Positions 29,040 to 37,663 of a DNA stretch of 64,000 nucleotides are shown here, piece after piece; the stretch's first letter is position 1, and every line of letters begins with the position of its first letter. The notes under the pieces were generated by a model. That model was not told where the DNA came from, searched no databases, and was given only the letters and a program-made list of their open reading frames with translations. A program made the position numbers and the translations under genes. Origin of the DNA: Burkholderia sp. BCC1644 (lineage in GTDB: Bacteria; Pseudomonadota; Gammaproteobacteria; Burkholderiales; Burkholderiaceae); contig NZ_CADFEI010000017.1 of the NCBI RefSeq assembly GCF_902833225.1, positions 1 to 64,000 on the forward strand, given 5' to 3'.

Positions 29040-29642
29040 TTAATGTTTCAGACCGCCATAGCGATCCTCGCGGATCACGCGCGGCGTGATTTCGCGCGGC
29101 TCGATCGTCACCGGCTGGTACACGACCCGCTTCTCTTCCGGGTCGTAACGCATTTCGACATAGCCCGACACCGGGAAGTCCTTGCGGAACGGGTGGCCGA
29201 TGAAGCCGTAGTCGGTGAGGATGCGGCGCAGGTCGGGGTGGCCTTCGAACACGATGCCGTACAGGTCGAACGCTTCGCGCTCGTACCAGTTCGCGGAGGT
29301 CCAGATGTCGACCAGCGATGCCACGATCGGCAGGTCGTCGTCCGGTGCGAATGCGCGCAGGCGCAGGCGCCAGTTGTTCGTGACCGACAGCAGGTGCGAC
29401 ACGGCCGCGAAGCGCGGGCCGTCGTGGGCGCCGTCGCCGAAGGTCTGGTAGTCGACGCCGCAGAGGTCGATCAGCTGCTCGAAACGGAGCTTCGGATCGT
29501 CGCGCAGCATCTTTGCGACTTCGAGGTAATCGCTCGCCTTCACGACGAGCGTCAGTTCACCGATCGCTTCGGTGAGGCTCACCACGCGCGCGCCGAGCGC
29601 GGCTTCGAGGTTTGCCTTGAGGGTCTCGATTTTGCTTGCCAT
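29040..29642 (-). CDS. nuoC: NADH-quinone oxidoreductase subunit C
   Basis: This 200-residue 30-kDa-type subunit carries the signature YEREAFDLYGIVFEGHPDLRR and a C-terminal extension. It has no cofactor and scaffolds the hydrophilic arm with NuoD and NuoB. It lies 21 nt after nuoB and 9 nt before nuoD. Confidence 0.97.
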   Translation of the reverse strand: MASKIETLKANLEAALGARVVSLTEAIGELTLVVKASDYLEVAKMLRDDPKLRFEQLIDLCGVDYQTFGDGAHDGPRFAAVSHLLSVTNNWRLRLRAFAPDDDLPIVASLVDIWTSANWYEREAFDLYGIVFEGHPDLRRILTDYGFIGHPFRKDFPVSGYVEMRYDPEEKRVVYQPVTIEPREITPRVIREDRYGGLKH

Positions 29643-29663
29643 ATTGAGGGGACGCTCGGGGCT

Positions 29664-30143
29664 TTATTGACGGGCGATGGTATTGGTGCGGCGGATCTTC
29701 GCCTGAAGCTGGATCACGCCGTAGACCAGCGCCTCGGCCGTGGGCGGACAGCCCGGCACGTAGACGTCGACGGGCACGATCCGGTCGCAGCCGCGGACCA
29801 CCGAATACGAGTAGTGGTAGTAACCACCGCCGTTCGCGCACGATCCCATCGAGATCACCCAGCGCGGCTCGGCCATCTGGTCGTACACGCGGCGCAGCGC
29901 GGGCGCCATCTTGTTGCAGAGCGTGCCGGCGACGATCATCACGTCCGACTGACGCGGACTCGGACGGAACACGACACCGAACCGGTCCAGGTCATAACGG
30001 GCCGCGCCCGCATGCATCATCTCGACGGCGCAACACGCGAGCCCGAACGTCATCGGCCACAGCGAGCCGGTACGCGTCCAGTTGATCAGCTTGTCAGCCG
30101 TCGTGGTGACAAACCCTTCCTTCAAGACCCCTTCGATACTCAT
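29664..30143 (-). CDS. nuoB: NADH-quinone oxidoreductase subunit B
   Basis: This 159-residue subunit binds terminal cluster N2. Its ligands appear in FGLACCAVEMM (adjacent cysteines), GSCANGGG and VPGCPPTAEAL. I start at the ATG at 30143 (MSIEGVLKEGFVTTT), the usual N-terminus, rather than 14 codons upstream. It hands electrons to quinone. Confidence 0.97.
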   Translation of the reverse strand: MSIEGVLKEGFVTTTADKLINWTRTGSLWPMTFGLACCAVEMMHAGAARYDLDRFGVVFRPSPRQSDVMIVAGTLCNKMAPALRRVYDQMAEPRWVISMGSCANGGGYYHYSYSVVRGCDRIVPVDVYVPGCPPTAEALVYGVIQLQAKIRRTNTIARQ

Positions 30144-30205
30144 TTGCTTTCCACTCCAGACGAGCGACCGAGCGTGGCCGCCCATGCAAACCGGCGATTA
30201 ACCCA

Positions 30206-30565
30206 TCACTCCCAGTCGAGCCCGCCCTTCTTCCAGATATAGGCAAAGCCCAGCAGGAATTCGAGCAGAAAAATCATCATTGCGATGAAACCCGGCCAGC
30301 CGATGTCCCGGAGCGCGACGCCCCACGGAAACAGGAATGCGGTTTCGAGATCGAAGATGATGAACAGGATGGCGACGAGATAATACCGGACGTCGAATTT
30401 CATCCGGGCGTCTTCAAAGGCTTCGAAGCCGCACTCGTACGGTGCGTTCTTCTCGACGTCCGGCTTGTTGGGACCAAGGAGCTTGCCGATGCTGACCAGC
30501 GCTATACCTAAACCAGTGCCCACGAGGAGGAACAACAAGACGGGGTAATAGGCTGCGAGGTTCAA
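30206..30565 (-). CDS. nuoA: NADH-quinone oxidoreductase subunit A (first gene of nuo operon)
   Basis: This 119-residue, three-helix membrane subunit has the conserved loop [24 protein letters not shown], whose Glu/Asp residues line the quinone-proton junction. As first gene of the nuo operon it must follow the operon promoter. The preceding tRNA terminator (30676-30709) isolates it from upstream transcription. A possible -10, TATTCT, lies at 30605-30600, but its -35 is weak. Confidence 0.96.
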
Positions 30566-30675
30566 GGCAATCCTCTATCGGTTGGTTCTGAGCGTCCGGA
30601 GAATACCACTTCCGGCGGAAGGAATCATTTCGGAGTGCAGGCGATCGCAAGACAACCGCAAGCACACCCCAGAAA

Positions 30676-30709
30676 TGAAAAATGCCAGCCACTAGAAGCG
30701 GCTGGCATT
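30676..30709 (-). terminator. Rho-independent terminator after tRNA-Leu
   Basis: On the minus strand AATGCCAGCC (30690-30681 arm) pairs with GGCTGGCATT (30709-30700 arm), a perfect 10-bp stem with a 9-nt loop, followed by TTTCATTT. It lies 9 nt beyond the tRNA CCA end. Confidence 0.88.
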
Positions 30710-30718
30710 GAGTAACTT

Positions 30719-30803
30719 TGGTGCCGACGGCGAGACTCGAACTCGCACAGCTTTCGCCACTACCCCCTCAAGATAGCGTGTCTACCAATTTCACCACGTC
30801 GGC
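30719..30803 (-). tRNA. tRNA-Leu (anticodon GAG)
   Basis: The 85-nt minus-strand sequence folds as a class II tRNA: acceptor stem GCCGACG/CGTCGGC, a D arm with AATTGGTAGAC, anticodon stem CTATC/GGTAG with loop TTGAGGG (anticodon GAG, reading CUC and CUU), a short variable arm, a T arm with GTTCGAGTC, and an encoded CCA end. It is a single tRNA with its own promoter and terminator. CUC and CUU codons are prominent in the putative leuA leader peptide elsewhere in this window. Confidence 0.97.
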
Positions 30804-30858
30804 ACTGCATGCAACTCGGGTTGTGCTGCTTGTTCCCGCGAATCGCTTCAAGAATTAA

Positions 30859-30887
30859 ATTCTAACCCGAGTTCCAGATTTGTTCAA
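30859..30887 (-). promoter_or_regulatory. Promoter of tRNA-Leu
   Basis: On the minus strand -35 TTGAAC (30887-30882), a 17-nt spacer and -10 TAGAAT (30864-30859) lie 55 nt before the tRNA 5' end and just after the secG stop codon. Confidence 0.8.
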
Positions 30888-30913
30888 CGCACAAACACAA
30901 AAAATTTAACTTT

Positions 30914-31294
30914 TTATTTCGGGACATCCTGGCCCGGCGCGCTTGCAGCCGAACCCGCAACGGCGGCGGATGCCGCGACTGCCGGTGCCGATGCTGCAGG
31001 TGCCGATGCCGGCGCAGTCGCGGCCGTGCCGAGCACGCCGGCCGACGGTGTCGACTTGTACGAACCGAGGTACGTCAGCGCGAGCGTCGCGACGAAAAAG
31101 ATCGTCGCGAGAATGCCCGTCGTGCGCGACAGGAAGTTCGCCGAGCCCGTTGCACCGAACAGGCTGCCCGACGCGCCACTGCCGAACGCAGCGCCCATGT
31201 CGGCACCCTTGCCGTGCTGCAGCAGCACGAGACCAATCACACCGAGTGCAGACAGCACCTGCACCACAATAATCAGCGTCTTGAATAACAGCAT
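30914..31294 (-). CDS. secG: Preprotein translocase subunit SecG
   Basis: This 126-residue inner-membrane protein has two transmembrane helices (about 3-22 and 52-70). The conserved LLQHGKGADMGAAFGSGASG and LFGATGSANFLSRTT lie between them. It assists SecYE in protein export. The C-terminal 45 residues are Ala/Pro/Ser-rich and low in complexity. I start at the ATG at 31294; a GTG three codons upstream is the alternative. tpiA-secG-tRNA-nuo order is common in Burkholderia. Confidence 0.95.
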   Translation of the reverse strand: MLLFKTLIIVVQVLSALGVIGLVLLQHGKGADMGAAFGSGASGSLFGATGSANFLSRTTGILATIFFVATLALTYLGSYKSTPSAGVLGTAATAPASAPAASAPAVAASAAVAGSAASAPGQDVPK

Positions 31295-31366
31295 CACACC
31301 CACCCGATTGGATCGGGCGACCGGACCGTCCGGCCGCCGTCATGGTTCAATTCGATCTCGGACCGC

Positions 31367-32122
31367 TTATCGCGCGGCCCGGCAGATCGCCAGGAAATCT
31401 TCCGCCTTCAGCGACGCGCCGCCGATCAGGCCGCCGTCGATGTCCGGCTGCGCGAACAGTTCTTCCGCGTTGTCCGGCTTCACGCTGCCGCCGTACAGCA
31501 CGGATACGTCCGCCGCACCCTTCGCCGCGAGGCGCGCGCGCAGGAACGCATGCACGTCCTGTGCCTGCGCCGACGTCGCGCTCTTGCCCGTGCCGATCGC
31601 CCAGACCGGCTCGTACGCGACGACGATGCACACGGCCTCGTCGGCCGTCAGCACGGCCAGCACCGCGTCGAGCTGCGCACCGACAACCTGCTCGGTCGCA
31701 CCCGACTCGCGCTCGTCGAGCGTCTCGCCGACGCACACGACCGGCGTGAGGCCGGCTGCGAGTGCGCGTTGAGTCTTCGCCGCGACCGTCTCGTTGCTTT
31801 CGCCGTGATACGCGCGGCGCTCCGAGTGACCGACGATCGCATAGCGTGCGCCGAACTCCGCGACCATCGCCGCCGCCACTTCGCCGGTGAACGCGCCCTG
31901 CTCGTGCGCGGACACGTCCTGCGCACCCCAGGCGACACGGCCGCCGTCGAGCTGCGCGTGAACCTGCGCGAGATACGGGAACGGCACGCACACGCCGACC
32001 GACGTTTCGGCCGCCACCGCGCCCGCGCCCTGCACCACTTCGTTCAGCAACGCCTGGTTGCCGGCCAGCCGGCCGTGCATCTTCCAGTTGCCGATCACCC
32101 GCTTAGTTCTCTGTTTCGACAT
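31367..32122 (-). CDS. tpiA: Triosephosphate isomerase
   Basis: This 251-residue TIM-barrel enzyme interconverts dihydroxyacetone phosphate and glyceraldehyde 3-phosphate. All catalytic motifs are present: GNWKMHG (Lys), VGHSERR (His), AYEPVWAIGTGKSA (Glu and the flexible lid) and YGGSVKPDN for phosphate binding. It is 72 nt upstream of secG. Confidence 0.97.
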   Translation of the reverse strand: MSKQRTKRVIGNWKMHGRLAGNQALLNEVVQGAGAVAAETSVGVCVPFPYLAQVHAQLDGGRVAWGAQDVSAHEQGAFTGEVAAAMVAEFGARYAIVGHSERRAYHGESNETVAAKTQRALAAGLTPVVCVGETLDERESGATEQVVGAQLDAVLAVLTADEAVCIVVAYEPVWAIGTGKSATSAQAQDVHAFLRARLAAKGAADVSVLYGGSVKPDNAEELFAQPDIDGGLIGGASLKAEDFLAICRAAR

Positions 32123-32252
32123 CGTGTCTGTCTCGTCATCGACGCGCCGGAAACCGGCCGTCAGGTTTGATCTGGCGAAGCAAACCCGCGATTTTACTGC
32201 GCACGGCTTGAACCGGTCAAACCGCGCATGTCAAGCCCCGCCACACGGGCCA

Positions 32253-33272
32253 TCAGGCGGTCGTACCCCAATCGAGGACGATCTTGCCGGTGTGCTCGCT
32301 GCTTTCCATCAGCGCATGCGCCTGCGCGGCATCCGCGGCCGGCAACACGCGATAGATCACCGGCTTGATGCGCCCGTCGGCGATCAGCGGCCACACGCGC
32401 GCCTTCAGTTGCGCGGCGATGCGCGCCTTGAACTCGACCGGGCGCGGGCGCAGCGTCGAACCCGTGATGGTCAGCCGGCGGCGCAGAATCTCGCTCAGGT
32501 TGACGTCGGCCTTCGCGCCACCGAGCAGCGCAATCAGCACGAGACGGCCGCCGTCCGCGAGCGCGGACAGCTCGCGCGGCACGTACGAGCCCGCCACCAT
32601 GTCGAGGATCACGTCGACGCCGCGATCGTGCGTCAGCGACTTCACGACCTCGACGAAATCTTCGGTCTTGTAGTTGATCGCGCGTTCGGCGCCGAGCGCC
32701 TCGCACGCGCGGCACTTGTCGGCGGTGCCGGCCGTCGCGAACACGCGAAAGCCGAGCGCGTGCGCGATCTGGATGGCCGTCACGCCGATACCGCTCGAGC
32801 CGCCCTGCACGAGCAGCGTCTCCTGCTCGCCGCCCTCGCCCGCGCCTAGCTGCGCACGGTCGAACACATTGCTCCACACGGTGAAGAACGTTTCGGGCAG
32901 CGACGCAGCCTCGATATCGGTGAGCCCGTCGGGCACCGGCAGACACTGCGGCAGCGGTGCAACCGCATATTCGGCATAACCGCCGCCCGCGAGCAACGCG
33001 CACACGCGATCGCCCAGCTTCAGGCCGAACGGGTTCAGTGCGGCATCGGACAGGTCACCGCCGACGATCTCGCCCGCCACCTCGAGGCCCGGCAGGTCCG
33101 ACGCACCCGGCGGCGGCGCATAAGCGCCCTTGCGCTGGAACACGTCGGGCCGGTTCACACCGGAAGCCGCCACCTTGATCAGCACCTCGCCACGCTTCGG
33201 TTCGGGGCGCGGACGCTCCGCAAGCTTCAACACGTCGGGGGCGCCGAATTCGGTGATTTCGATGGCTTTCAT
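32253..33272 (-). CDS. NAD(P)H-quinone oxidoreductase, PIG3-like (zinc-free MDR family)
   Basis: This 339-residue medium-chain dehydrogenase/reductase has the GroES-like half (MKAIEITEFGAPDVLKLAERP; SGVNRPDVFQRKGAYAPPPG) and the Rossmann half (LLVQGGSSGIGVTAIQIAHALG). The catalytic and structural zinc ligands of alcohol dehydrogenases are missing, so it belongs to the quinone oxidoreductase/TP53I3-like group that reduces quinones with NADPH. It stands between pnp and tpiA, behind the pnp terminator. Confidence 0.9.
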   Translation of the reverse strand: MKAIEITEFGAPDVLKLAERPRPEPKRGEVLIKVAASGVNRPDVFQRKGAYAPPPGASDLPGLEVAGEIVGGDLSDAALNPFGLKLGDRVCALLAGGGYAEYAVAPLPQCLPVPDGLTDIEAASLPETFFTVWSNVFDRAQLGAGEGGEQETLLVQGGSSGIGVTAIQIAHALGFRVFATAGTADKCRACEALGAERAINYKTEDFVEVVKSLTHDRGVDVILDMVAGSYVPRELSALADGGRLVLIALLGGAKADVNLSEILRRRLTITGSTLRPRPVEFKARIAAQLKARVWPLIADGRIKPVIYRVLPAADAAQAHALMESSEHTGKIVLDWGTTA

Positions 33273-33366
33273 GGTGAGGGAGGCTCCAGGATCGGAATCG
33301 GATGGCGCGCCCGGGCACGCGGCACGGACGCCTCGCCGGCGCTGCTGCGCCGCACAACGATGCTAC

Positions 33367-33405
33367 AGAAAAAACGGCCGGCACGCTTTCGCACTGCCGG
33401 CCGTT
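33367..33405 (-). terminator. Rho-independent terminator of pnp
   Basis: On the minus strand AACGGCCGGCA (33405-33395) and TGCCGGCCGTT (33383-33373) form an 11-bp stem with an 11-nt loop, followed by TTTTTTC. It lies 16 nt beyond the pnp stop. Confidence 0.93.
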
Positions 33406-33420
33406 GGTCCGCCTGTCCGC

Positions 33421-35568
33421 TTACTGCTGCGGCGGCGTGTCCGACTGCGACGCTGCCGCTGCTTCATTCAGCAGCGCCTTCGCCGACAGACGCACGCGAC
33501 CCTTTTCGTCCGTCTGGATGACCTTGACCTTCACTTGCTGGCCTTCCTTCAGGTAGTCGTTGATGTCCTTCACACGCTCGTTGACGATTTCCGAGATGTG
33601 CAGCAGGCCATCCTTGCCCGGCAGCAGGTTCACGATCGCGCCGAAATCGAGCAGCTTGAGCACCGTGCCTTCGTACACCTGGCCGACTTCGATTTCAGCC
33701 GTGATTTGCTCGATGCGCTTCTTCGCTTCGGCCATGCCTTCGCTGCTCGTGCTCGCGATCGTCACGACGCCGTCATCCGAGATGTCGATGGTCGTGCCCG
33801 TTTCTTCCGTCAGCGCGCGGATCACCGAACCGCCCTTGCCGATCACGTCGCGGATCTTTTCCGGGTTGATCTTGACCGTGATCATGCGCGGCGCGAATTC
33901 CGACAGTTGCGTGTTCGCACCCGCGACCGCCGACGTCATCTTGCCGAGGATGTGCATGCGGCCTTCCTTCGCCTGCGCGAGCGCGACCTGCATGATTTCC
34001 TTCGTGATGCCCTGGATCTTGATGTCCATCTGCAGCGCCGTCACGCCTTGTTCCGTGCCGGCCACCTTGAAGTCCATGTCGCCGAGGTGATCTTCGTCGC
34101 CGAGGATGTCGGTCAGCACCGCGAACTTGTTGCCTTCGAGGATCAGGCCCATCGCGATACCCGCGACGTGCGCCTTCATCGGCACGCCTGCGTCCATCAG
34201 CGCGAGGCAGCCGCCGCACACCGATGCCATCGACGACGAACCGTTCGACTCGGTAATTTCCGACACAACGCGGATCGAGTAGCCGAATTCGTCGGCGCTC
34301 GGCAGGCACTTGACCAGCGCGCGCTTCGCGAGGCGGCCGTGGCCGATTTCGCGGCGCTTCGGCGAGCCGACGCGGCCCGTTTCGCCGGTTGCGAACGGGG
34401 GCATGTTGTAGTGGAGCATGAAGCGCTCGCGGTACTCGCCTTCGAGCGCGTCGATGATCTGCTCGTCACCCTTCGTGCCGAGCGTCGCGACGACCAGCGC
34501 CTGCGTCTCGCCGCGCGTGAACAGCGCCGAGCCGTGGGTACGCGGCAGCACGCCGGTGCGGATCTCGATCGGGCGCACGGTGCGCGTGTCGCGGCCGTCG
34601 ATACGCGGCTCGCCGTTCAGGATCTGCGAACGGACGATCTTTGCTTCGATGTCGAACAGGACGTTGCCGACGGTGGCCTTGTCGGCCGCTGCCGTACCGG
34701 CTGCCTGCGCGTCTTCCTCGAGCTTCGCCGAGGTCGCCGAGTAGACTTCCTTCAGCTTCGTCGAGCGAGCCTGCTTGTCACGGAGCTGATAAGCGGCGAG
34801 CAGGTCGTTCTGCGCCAGGTCCGTCACACGCGCAATCAGCGCCTCGTTCTTCGGCGCCGGCTGCCAGTCCCACTCGGGCTTGCCGCCTTCGCGCACCAGT
34901 TCGTGGATCGCGTCGATCGCGACTTGCATCTGCTCGTGACCGAACACGACCGCGCCCAGCATCACTTCTTCCGACAGCTGGTCGGCTTCCGATTCGACCA
35001 TCAGCACCGCGCGCTCCGTACCCGCGACGACGAGGTCGAGGCTCGATGCCTTGATCTGGTCACGCGTCGGGTTCAGCACGTAGGCGTTGTCGATGTAGGC
35101 AACGCGCGCGGCACCGACCGGGCCGTTGAACGGCAGGCCCGACACGGCGAGCGCAGCCGATGCGCCGATCAGCGCGGGGATGTCCGCCGGGATTTCCGGG
35201 TTCACGGACAGCACGTGGATCACGACCTGGACTTCGTTGTAGAAGCCTTCCGGGAACAGCGGACGCAGCGGACGGTCGATCAGGCGCGACGTCAACGTCT
35301 CATGCTCCGACGGACGGCCTTCGCGGCGGAAGAAGCCGCCCGGGATCTTGCCGGCCGAGTAGGTCTTCTCGAGGTAGTCGACGGTCAGCGGGAAGAAGTC
35401 CTGGCCCGGCTTCGCCGACTTCGCGCCGACGACGGTTGCCAGCACGACGGTATCTTCGACGTCGACGATCACCGCACCGCTCGCCTGGCGAGCGACTTCA
35501 CCGGTTTCGAGGCGCACCTTGTGCTGGCCCCACTGGAATTCCTTCACGACCTTGTTGAACATGGACAT
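33421..35568 (-). CDS. pnp: Polyribonucleotide nucleotidyltransferase (PNPase)
   Basis: This 715-residue 3'-5' exoribonuclease and degradosome component has two RNase PH domains (about 1-140 and 310-540), a helical linker, a KH domain (KINPEKIRDVIGKGGSVIRAL) and an S1 domain (VGQVYEGTVLKLLDFGAIVNLLPG). It degrades RNA phosphorolytically. The ATG at 35568 follows AAAGGAG with 5-nt spacing. It is paired with rpsO as in most bacteria, but a terminator lies in between and its own leader holds a long hairpin, which fits autoregulation. Confidence 0.97.
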   Translation of the reverse strand: MSMFNKVVKEFQWGQHKVRLETGEVARQASGAVIVDVEDTVVLATVVGAKSAKPGQDFFPLTVDYLEKTYSAGKIPGGFFRREGRPSEHETLTSRLIDRPLRPLFPEGFYNEVQVVIHVLSVNPEIPADIPALIGASAALAVSGLPFNGPVGAARVAYIDNAYVLNPTRDQIKASSLDLVVAGTERAVLMVESEADQLSEEVMLGAVVFGHEQMQVAIDAIHELVREGGKPEWDWQPAPKNEALIARVTDLAQNDLLAAYQLRDKQARSTKLKEVYSATSAKLEEDAQAAGTAAADKATVGNVLFDIEAKIVRSQILNGEPRIDGRDTRTVRPIEIRTGVLPRTHGSALFTRGETQALVVATLGTKGDEQIIDALEGEYRERFMLHYNMPPFATGETGRVGSPKRREIGHGRLAKRALVKCLPSADEFGYSIRVVSEITESNGSSSMASVCGGCLALMDAGVPMKAHVAGIAMGLILEGNKFAVLTDILGDEDHLGDMDFKVAGTEQGVTALQMDIKIQGITKEIMQVALAQAKEGRMHILGKMTSAVAGANTQLSEFAPRMITVKINPEKIRDVIGKGGSVIRALTEETGTTIDISDDGVVTIASTSSEGMAEAKKRIEQITAEIEVGQVYEGTVLKLLDFGAIVNLLPGKDGLLHISEIVNERVKDINDYLKEGQQVKVKVIQTDEKGRVRLSAKALLNEAAAASQSDTPPQQ

Positions 35569-35667
35569 GGTTGCTCCTTTGAATTCATGCATTTCATTCG
35601 CCGCGCCGGCCATCCGGCACAGCGGCGTCCCGACAGAATCACCCGGAGCAAGGTGTGTTTTTTATGC

Positions 35668-35706
35668 CATTCCAGCGCGGCGCTCGTGCAGCGACGCGCT
35701 GGAATG
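35668..35706 (-). promoter_or_regulatory. Large stem-loop in the pnp 5' leader
   Basis: CATTCCAGCGCG (35668-35679) and CGCGCTGGAATG (35695-35706) pair perfectly over 12 bp. After one mismatch the stem continues with CGCT/AGCG. The transcript continues GCAUAAAAAACAC, with too short a U-content to terminate. The hairpin is about 100 nt upstream of the pnp start. In E. coli a double-stranded pnp leader is cut by RNase III to start autorepression by PNPase. This is a candidate functional equivalent. Confidence 0.65.
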
Positions 35707-35792
35707 ACACAAATCCTGCCCCGGTATCAGTCGTTGCGGCTGCCCCGCACGAAGTGCCGGACAGCCTGCGATGCGCGTGACGCTACGCACCG

Positions 35793-35834
35793 CGCAAAAA
35801 CAAAATGCCTGTATCAGCGGACTGACACAGGCAT
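35793..35834 (-). terminator. Rho-independent terminator of rpsO
   Basis: On the minus strand ATGCCTGTGTCA (35834-35823) pairs with TGATACAGGCAT (35816-35805) over 12 bp including one G-U, with a 6-nt loop, followed by TTTGTTTTT. It begins 24 nt after the rpsO stop. Confidence 0.92.
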
Positions 35835-35857
35835 CTTGCTGGCGGCAATCGCCTCGA

Positions 35858-36127
35858 TTACTTACGCAGACCCAGCTTCTCGATCAGTGCGCGGTAACGG
35901 TCGGCATCCTTGCCCTTGAGGTAGTCGAGCAGCTTGCGGCGGCGGCTCACCATGCGCAGCAGGCCGCGGCGGCTGTGGTGATCCTTCGCGTGGGACTTGA
36001 AGTGACCCGTCAGTTCGACGATACGTGCGGTCAGCAGTGCGACCTGGACTTCGGGCGACCCCGTGTCATTGGTACCGCGGGCGAACTGAGCAACGACTTC
36101 CGACTTCTTGATATCTGCAACAGACAT
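35858..36127 (-). CDS. rpsO: 30S ribosomal protein S15
   Basis: This 89-residue protein has the S15 signature (LTGHFKSHAKDHHSRRGLLRMVSRRRKLLDYLK). It is a primary binder of 16S rRNA helices in the platform of the small subunit. Its AGGAAAT-type ribosome binding site precedes the ATG. Full family length is present. Confidence 0.98.
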   Translation of the reverse strand: MSVADIKKSEVVAQFARGTNDTGSPEVQVALLTARIVELTGHFKSHAKDHHSRRGLLRMVSRRRKLLDYLKGKDADRYRALIEKLGLRK

Positions 36128-36234
36128 GTGATTTCCTTTCTAACTGAACAGGCGGACACGGAAGAATGGCCGTGCCGTGACTTACAACCGGCGCGCATTG
36201 TAGCACAACTCCGCGCCGTTCTTACCGCCCCCTG

Positions 36235-37494
36235 TCACGGACGCGTCATCGAACACGTCGACGGCATCTCCGTGCGCAGTGCCGGCACCGCCAGCACCGT
36301 CCGGAAGCCGTACCCCGACCCCTCGTTGTCGAAGCGCACGCCCGGCGTGCCGGCCTTGTCCATTTCCATCACGTAAAGGGGCTGGATCAGCTGATGATCC
36401 TGCGCGCGCATCCGCGACGCATGGAAGCCGTCGTCGAACGACAGGCCCTCGAGCGCCCGCGCAACCGCGACGGGGTCGGCCGAGCCCGCGCGGTTCATCG
36501 CCGCGGCCAGCATCTCGATCATCAGGCTCATCCGCCGCACCGGATAGTCGTCCTGCGCGGCCGGGAAACGGGTTCGGAACGCGCGGTAGAACGCGTCCGA
36601 CTTCGCGCCGCCCGCGTTCGGGTGCCAGTCGGCCACCGCCACGACGCGCCCGACACCGGCATCGCCGAGGGCCGCCGGCGCGCCGAGGCTGTTGCCGTAG
36701 AACGTATAGAACTTCGCGTTCAGCCCCTGCTCGCGCGCCGCCTTCACGAGCAGCGTCAGGTCGTTGCCCCAGTTGCCGGTCACGACGGCGTCCGCGCCGC
36801 TGGCCCGGATCTTCGCGATATACGGCGCGAAATCCTTGATCCGACCGATCGGGTGAAATTCGTCGCCGGCGATCGCCACGTCCGGGCGCCGCGCGGCCAG
36901 CGCCTGACGCGCAAGCGTGCTGACGTCGTGGCCGAAGCTGTAGTCCTGGTTCAGCAGATAGACCTTGCGCAGCGCGCGGTCGCGCGCCATCACGTCCGCG
37001 AGCGCGGCCATCCGCATGCCCGCGTGCGCGTCGAAGCGGAAATGCCAGAAGCTGCAGCGAGCGCCGGTCAGCGCCGGATCGTCGGCCGAATAGTTCAGGA
37101 ACAGCATCCGGTTGTCCGGATCGCGCGCGTTCAGCTTGTCGAGCGCCGCGACGAGCGCGGCCGCGACGGCCGAACTGTTACCCTGCGCAACGAAGCCGAT
37201 ATGGCGGTCCGCAGCCACGCGCAGTTGCACGAGCGCCTCCTCCGGGCTCCCCTTGCTGTCGAGCACGACGAGTTCGAGCGGGTGCGCGCCGTCACGCAGC
37301 TTCACGCCGCCCGCCGCGTTGACCTGCTCGACGCCGAAGCGCAGGTTGCGCTCGACGGCCGCGCCGGCGTTCGCGAACGGGCCCGACATCCCTTCGATCA
37401 GCGCGATCCGCACCGGCTCGCCGCCGGCAAACGCGGACGACACCAGCATCCACCCTGCGCTCAACGCGAGCGCGCACCGCTTCCACCCCTGCAT
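36235..37494 (-). CDS. Branched-chain amino acid-type ABC transporter substrate-binding protein (orphan)
   Basis: This 419-residue type I periplasmic binding protein has a signal peptide (cleavage after SSAFA, about residue 23), followed by VRIALIEGMSGPFANAGAAVERNLRFGVEQVNAAGG, the LivJ-like opening. Residues such as NSSAVAAALVAAL and NQDYSFGHDVSTLA line the ligand cleft in this family. No permease or ATPase gene is near it, so it may serve a transporter encoded elsewhere or act as a receptor. The ligand could be an amino acid, amide or short acid. Confidence 0.85.
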   Translation of the reverse strand: MQGWKRCALALSAGWMLVSSAFAGGEPVRIALIEGMSGPFANAGAAVERNLRFGVEQVNAAGGVKLRDGAHPLELVVLDSKGSPEEALVQLRVAADRHIGFVAQGNSSAVAAALVAALDKLNARDPDNRMLFLNYSADDPALTGARCSFWHFRFDAHAGMRMAALADVMARDRALRKVYLLNQDYSFGHDVSTLARQALAARRPDVAIAGDEFHPIGRIKDFAPYIAKIRASGADAVVTGNWGNDLTLLVKAAREQGLNAKFYTFYGNSLGAPAALGDAGVGRVVAVADWHPNAGGAKSDAFYRAFRTRFPAAQDDYPVRRMSLMIEMLAAAMNRAGSADPVAVARALEGLSFDDGFHASRMRAQDHQLIQPLYVMEMDKAGTPGVRFDNEGSGYGFRTVLAVPALRTEMPSTCSMTRP

Positions 37495-37663
37495 CGGCCC
37501 ACCTGCCCTTCAATCTGCCCGAGAAGCGCGGATCATAGGCCGGCGCACCCGCCGCCCGCAAGCGTGGCCATGCCGGCGATCCGCACCGATTTTTTCCGCG
37601 CGATGCACCGTCGCGCGCCGTCCGTGATACAACGGGACCTGTTTCCGTGTTCTGGAGGATCCC

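Noticed and set aside
30906..31343. Alternative minus-strand frame overlapping secG
   Set aside because: It is out of frame with SecG and has a composition typical of shadow frames.
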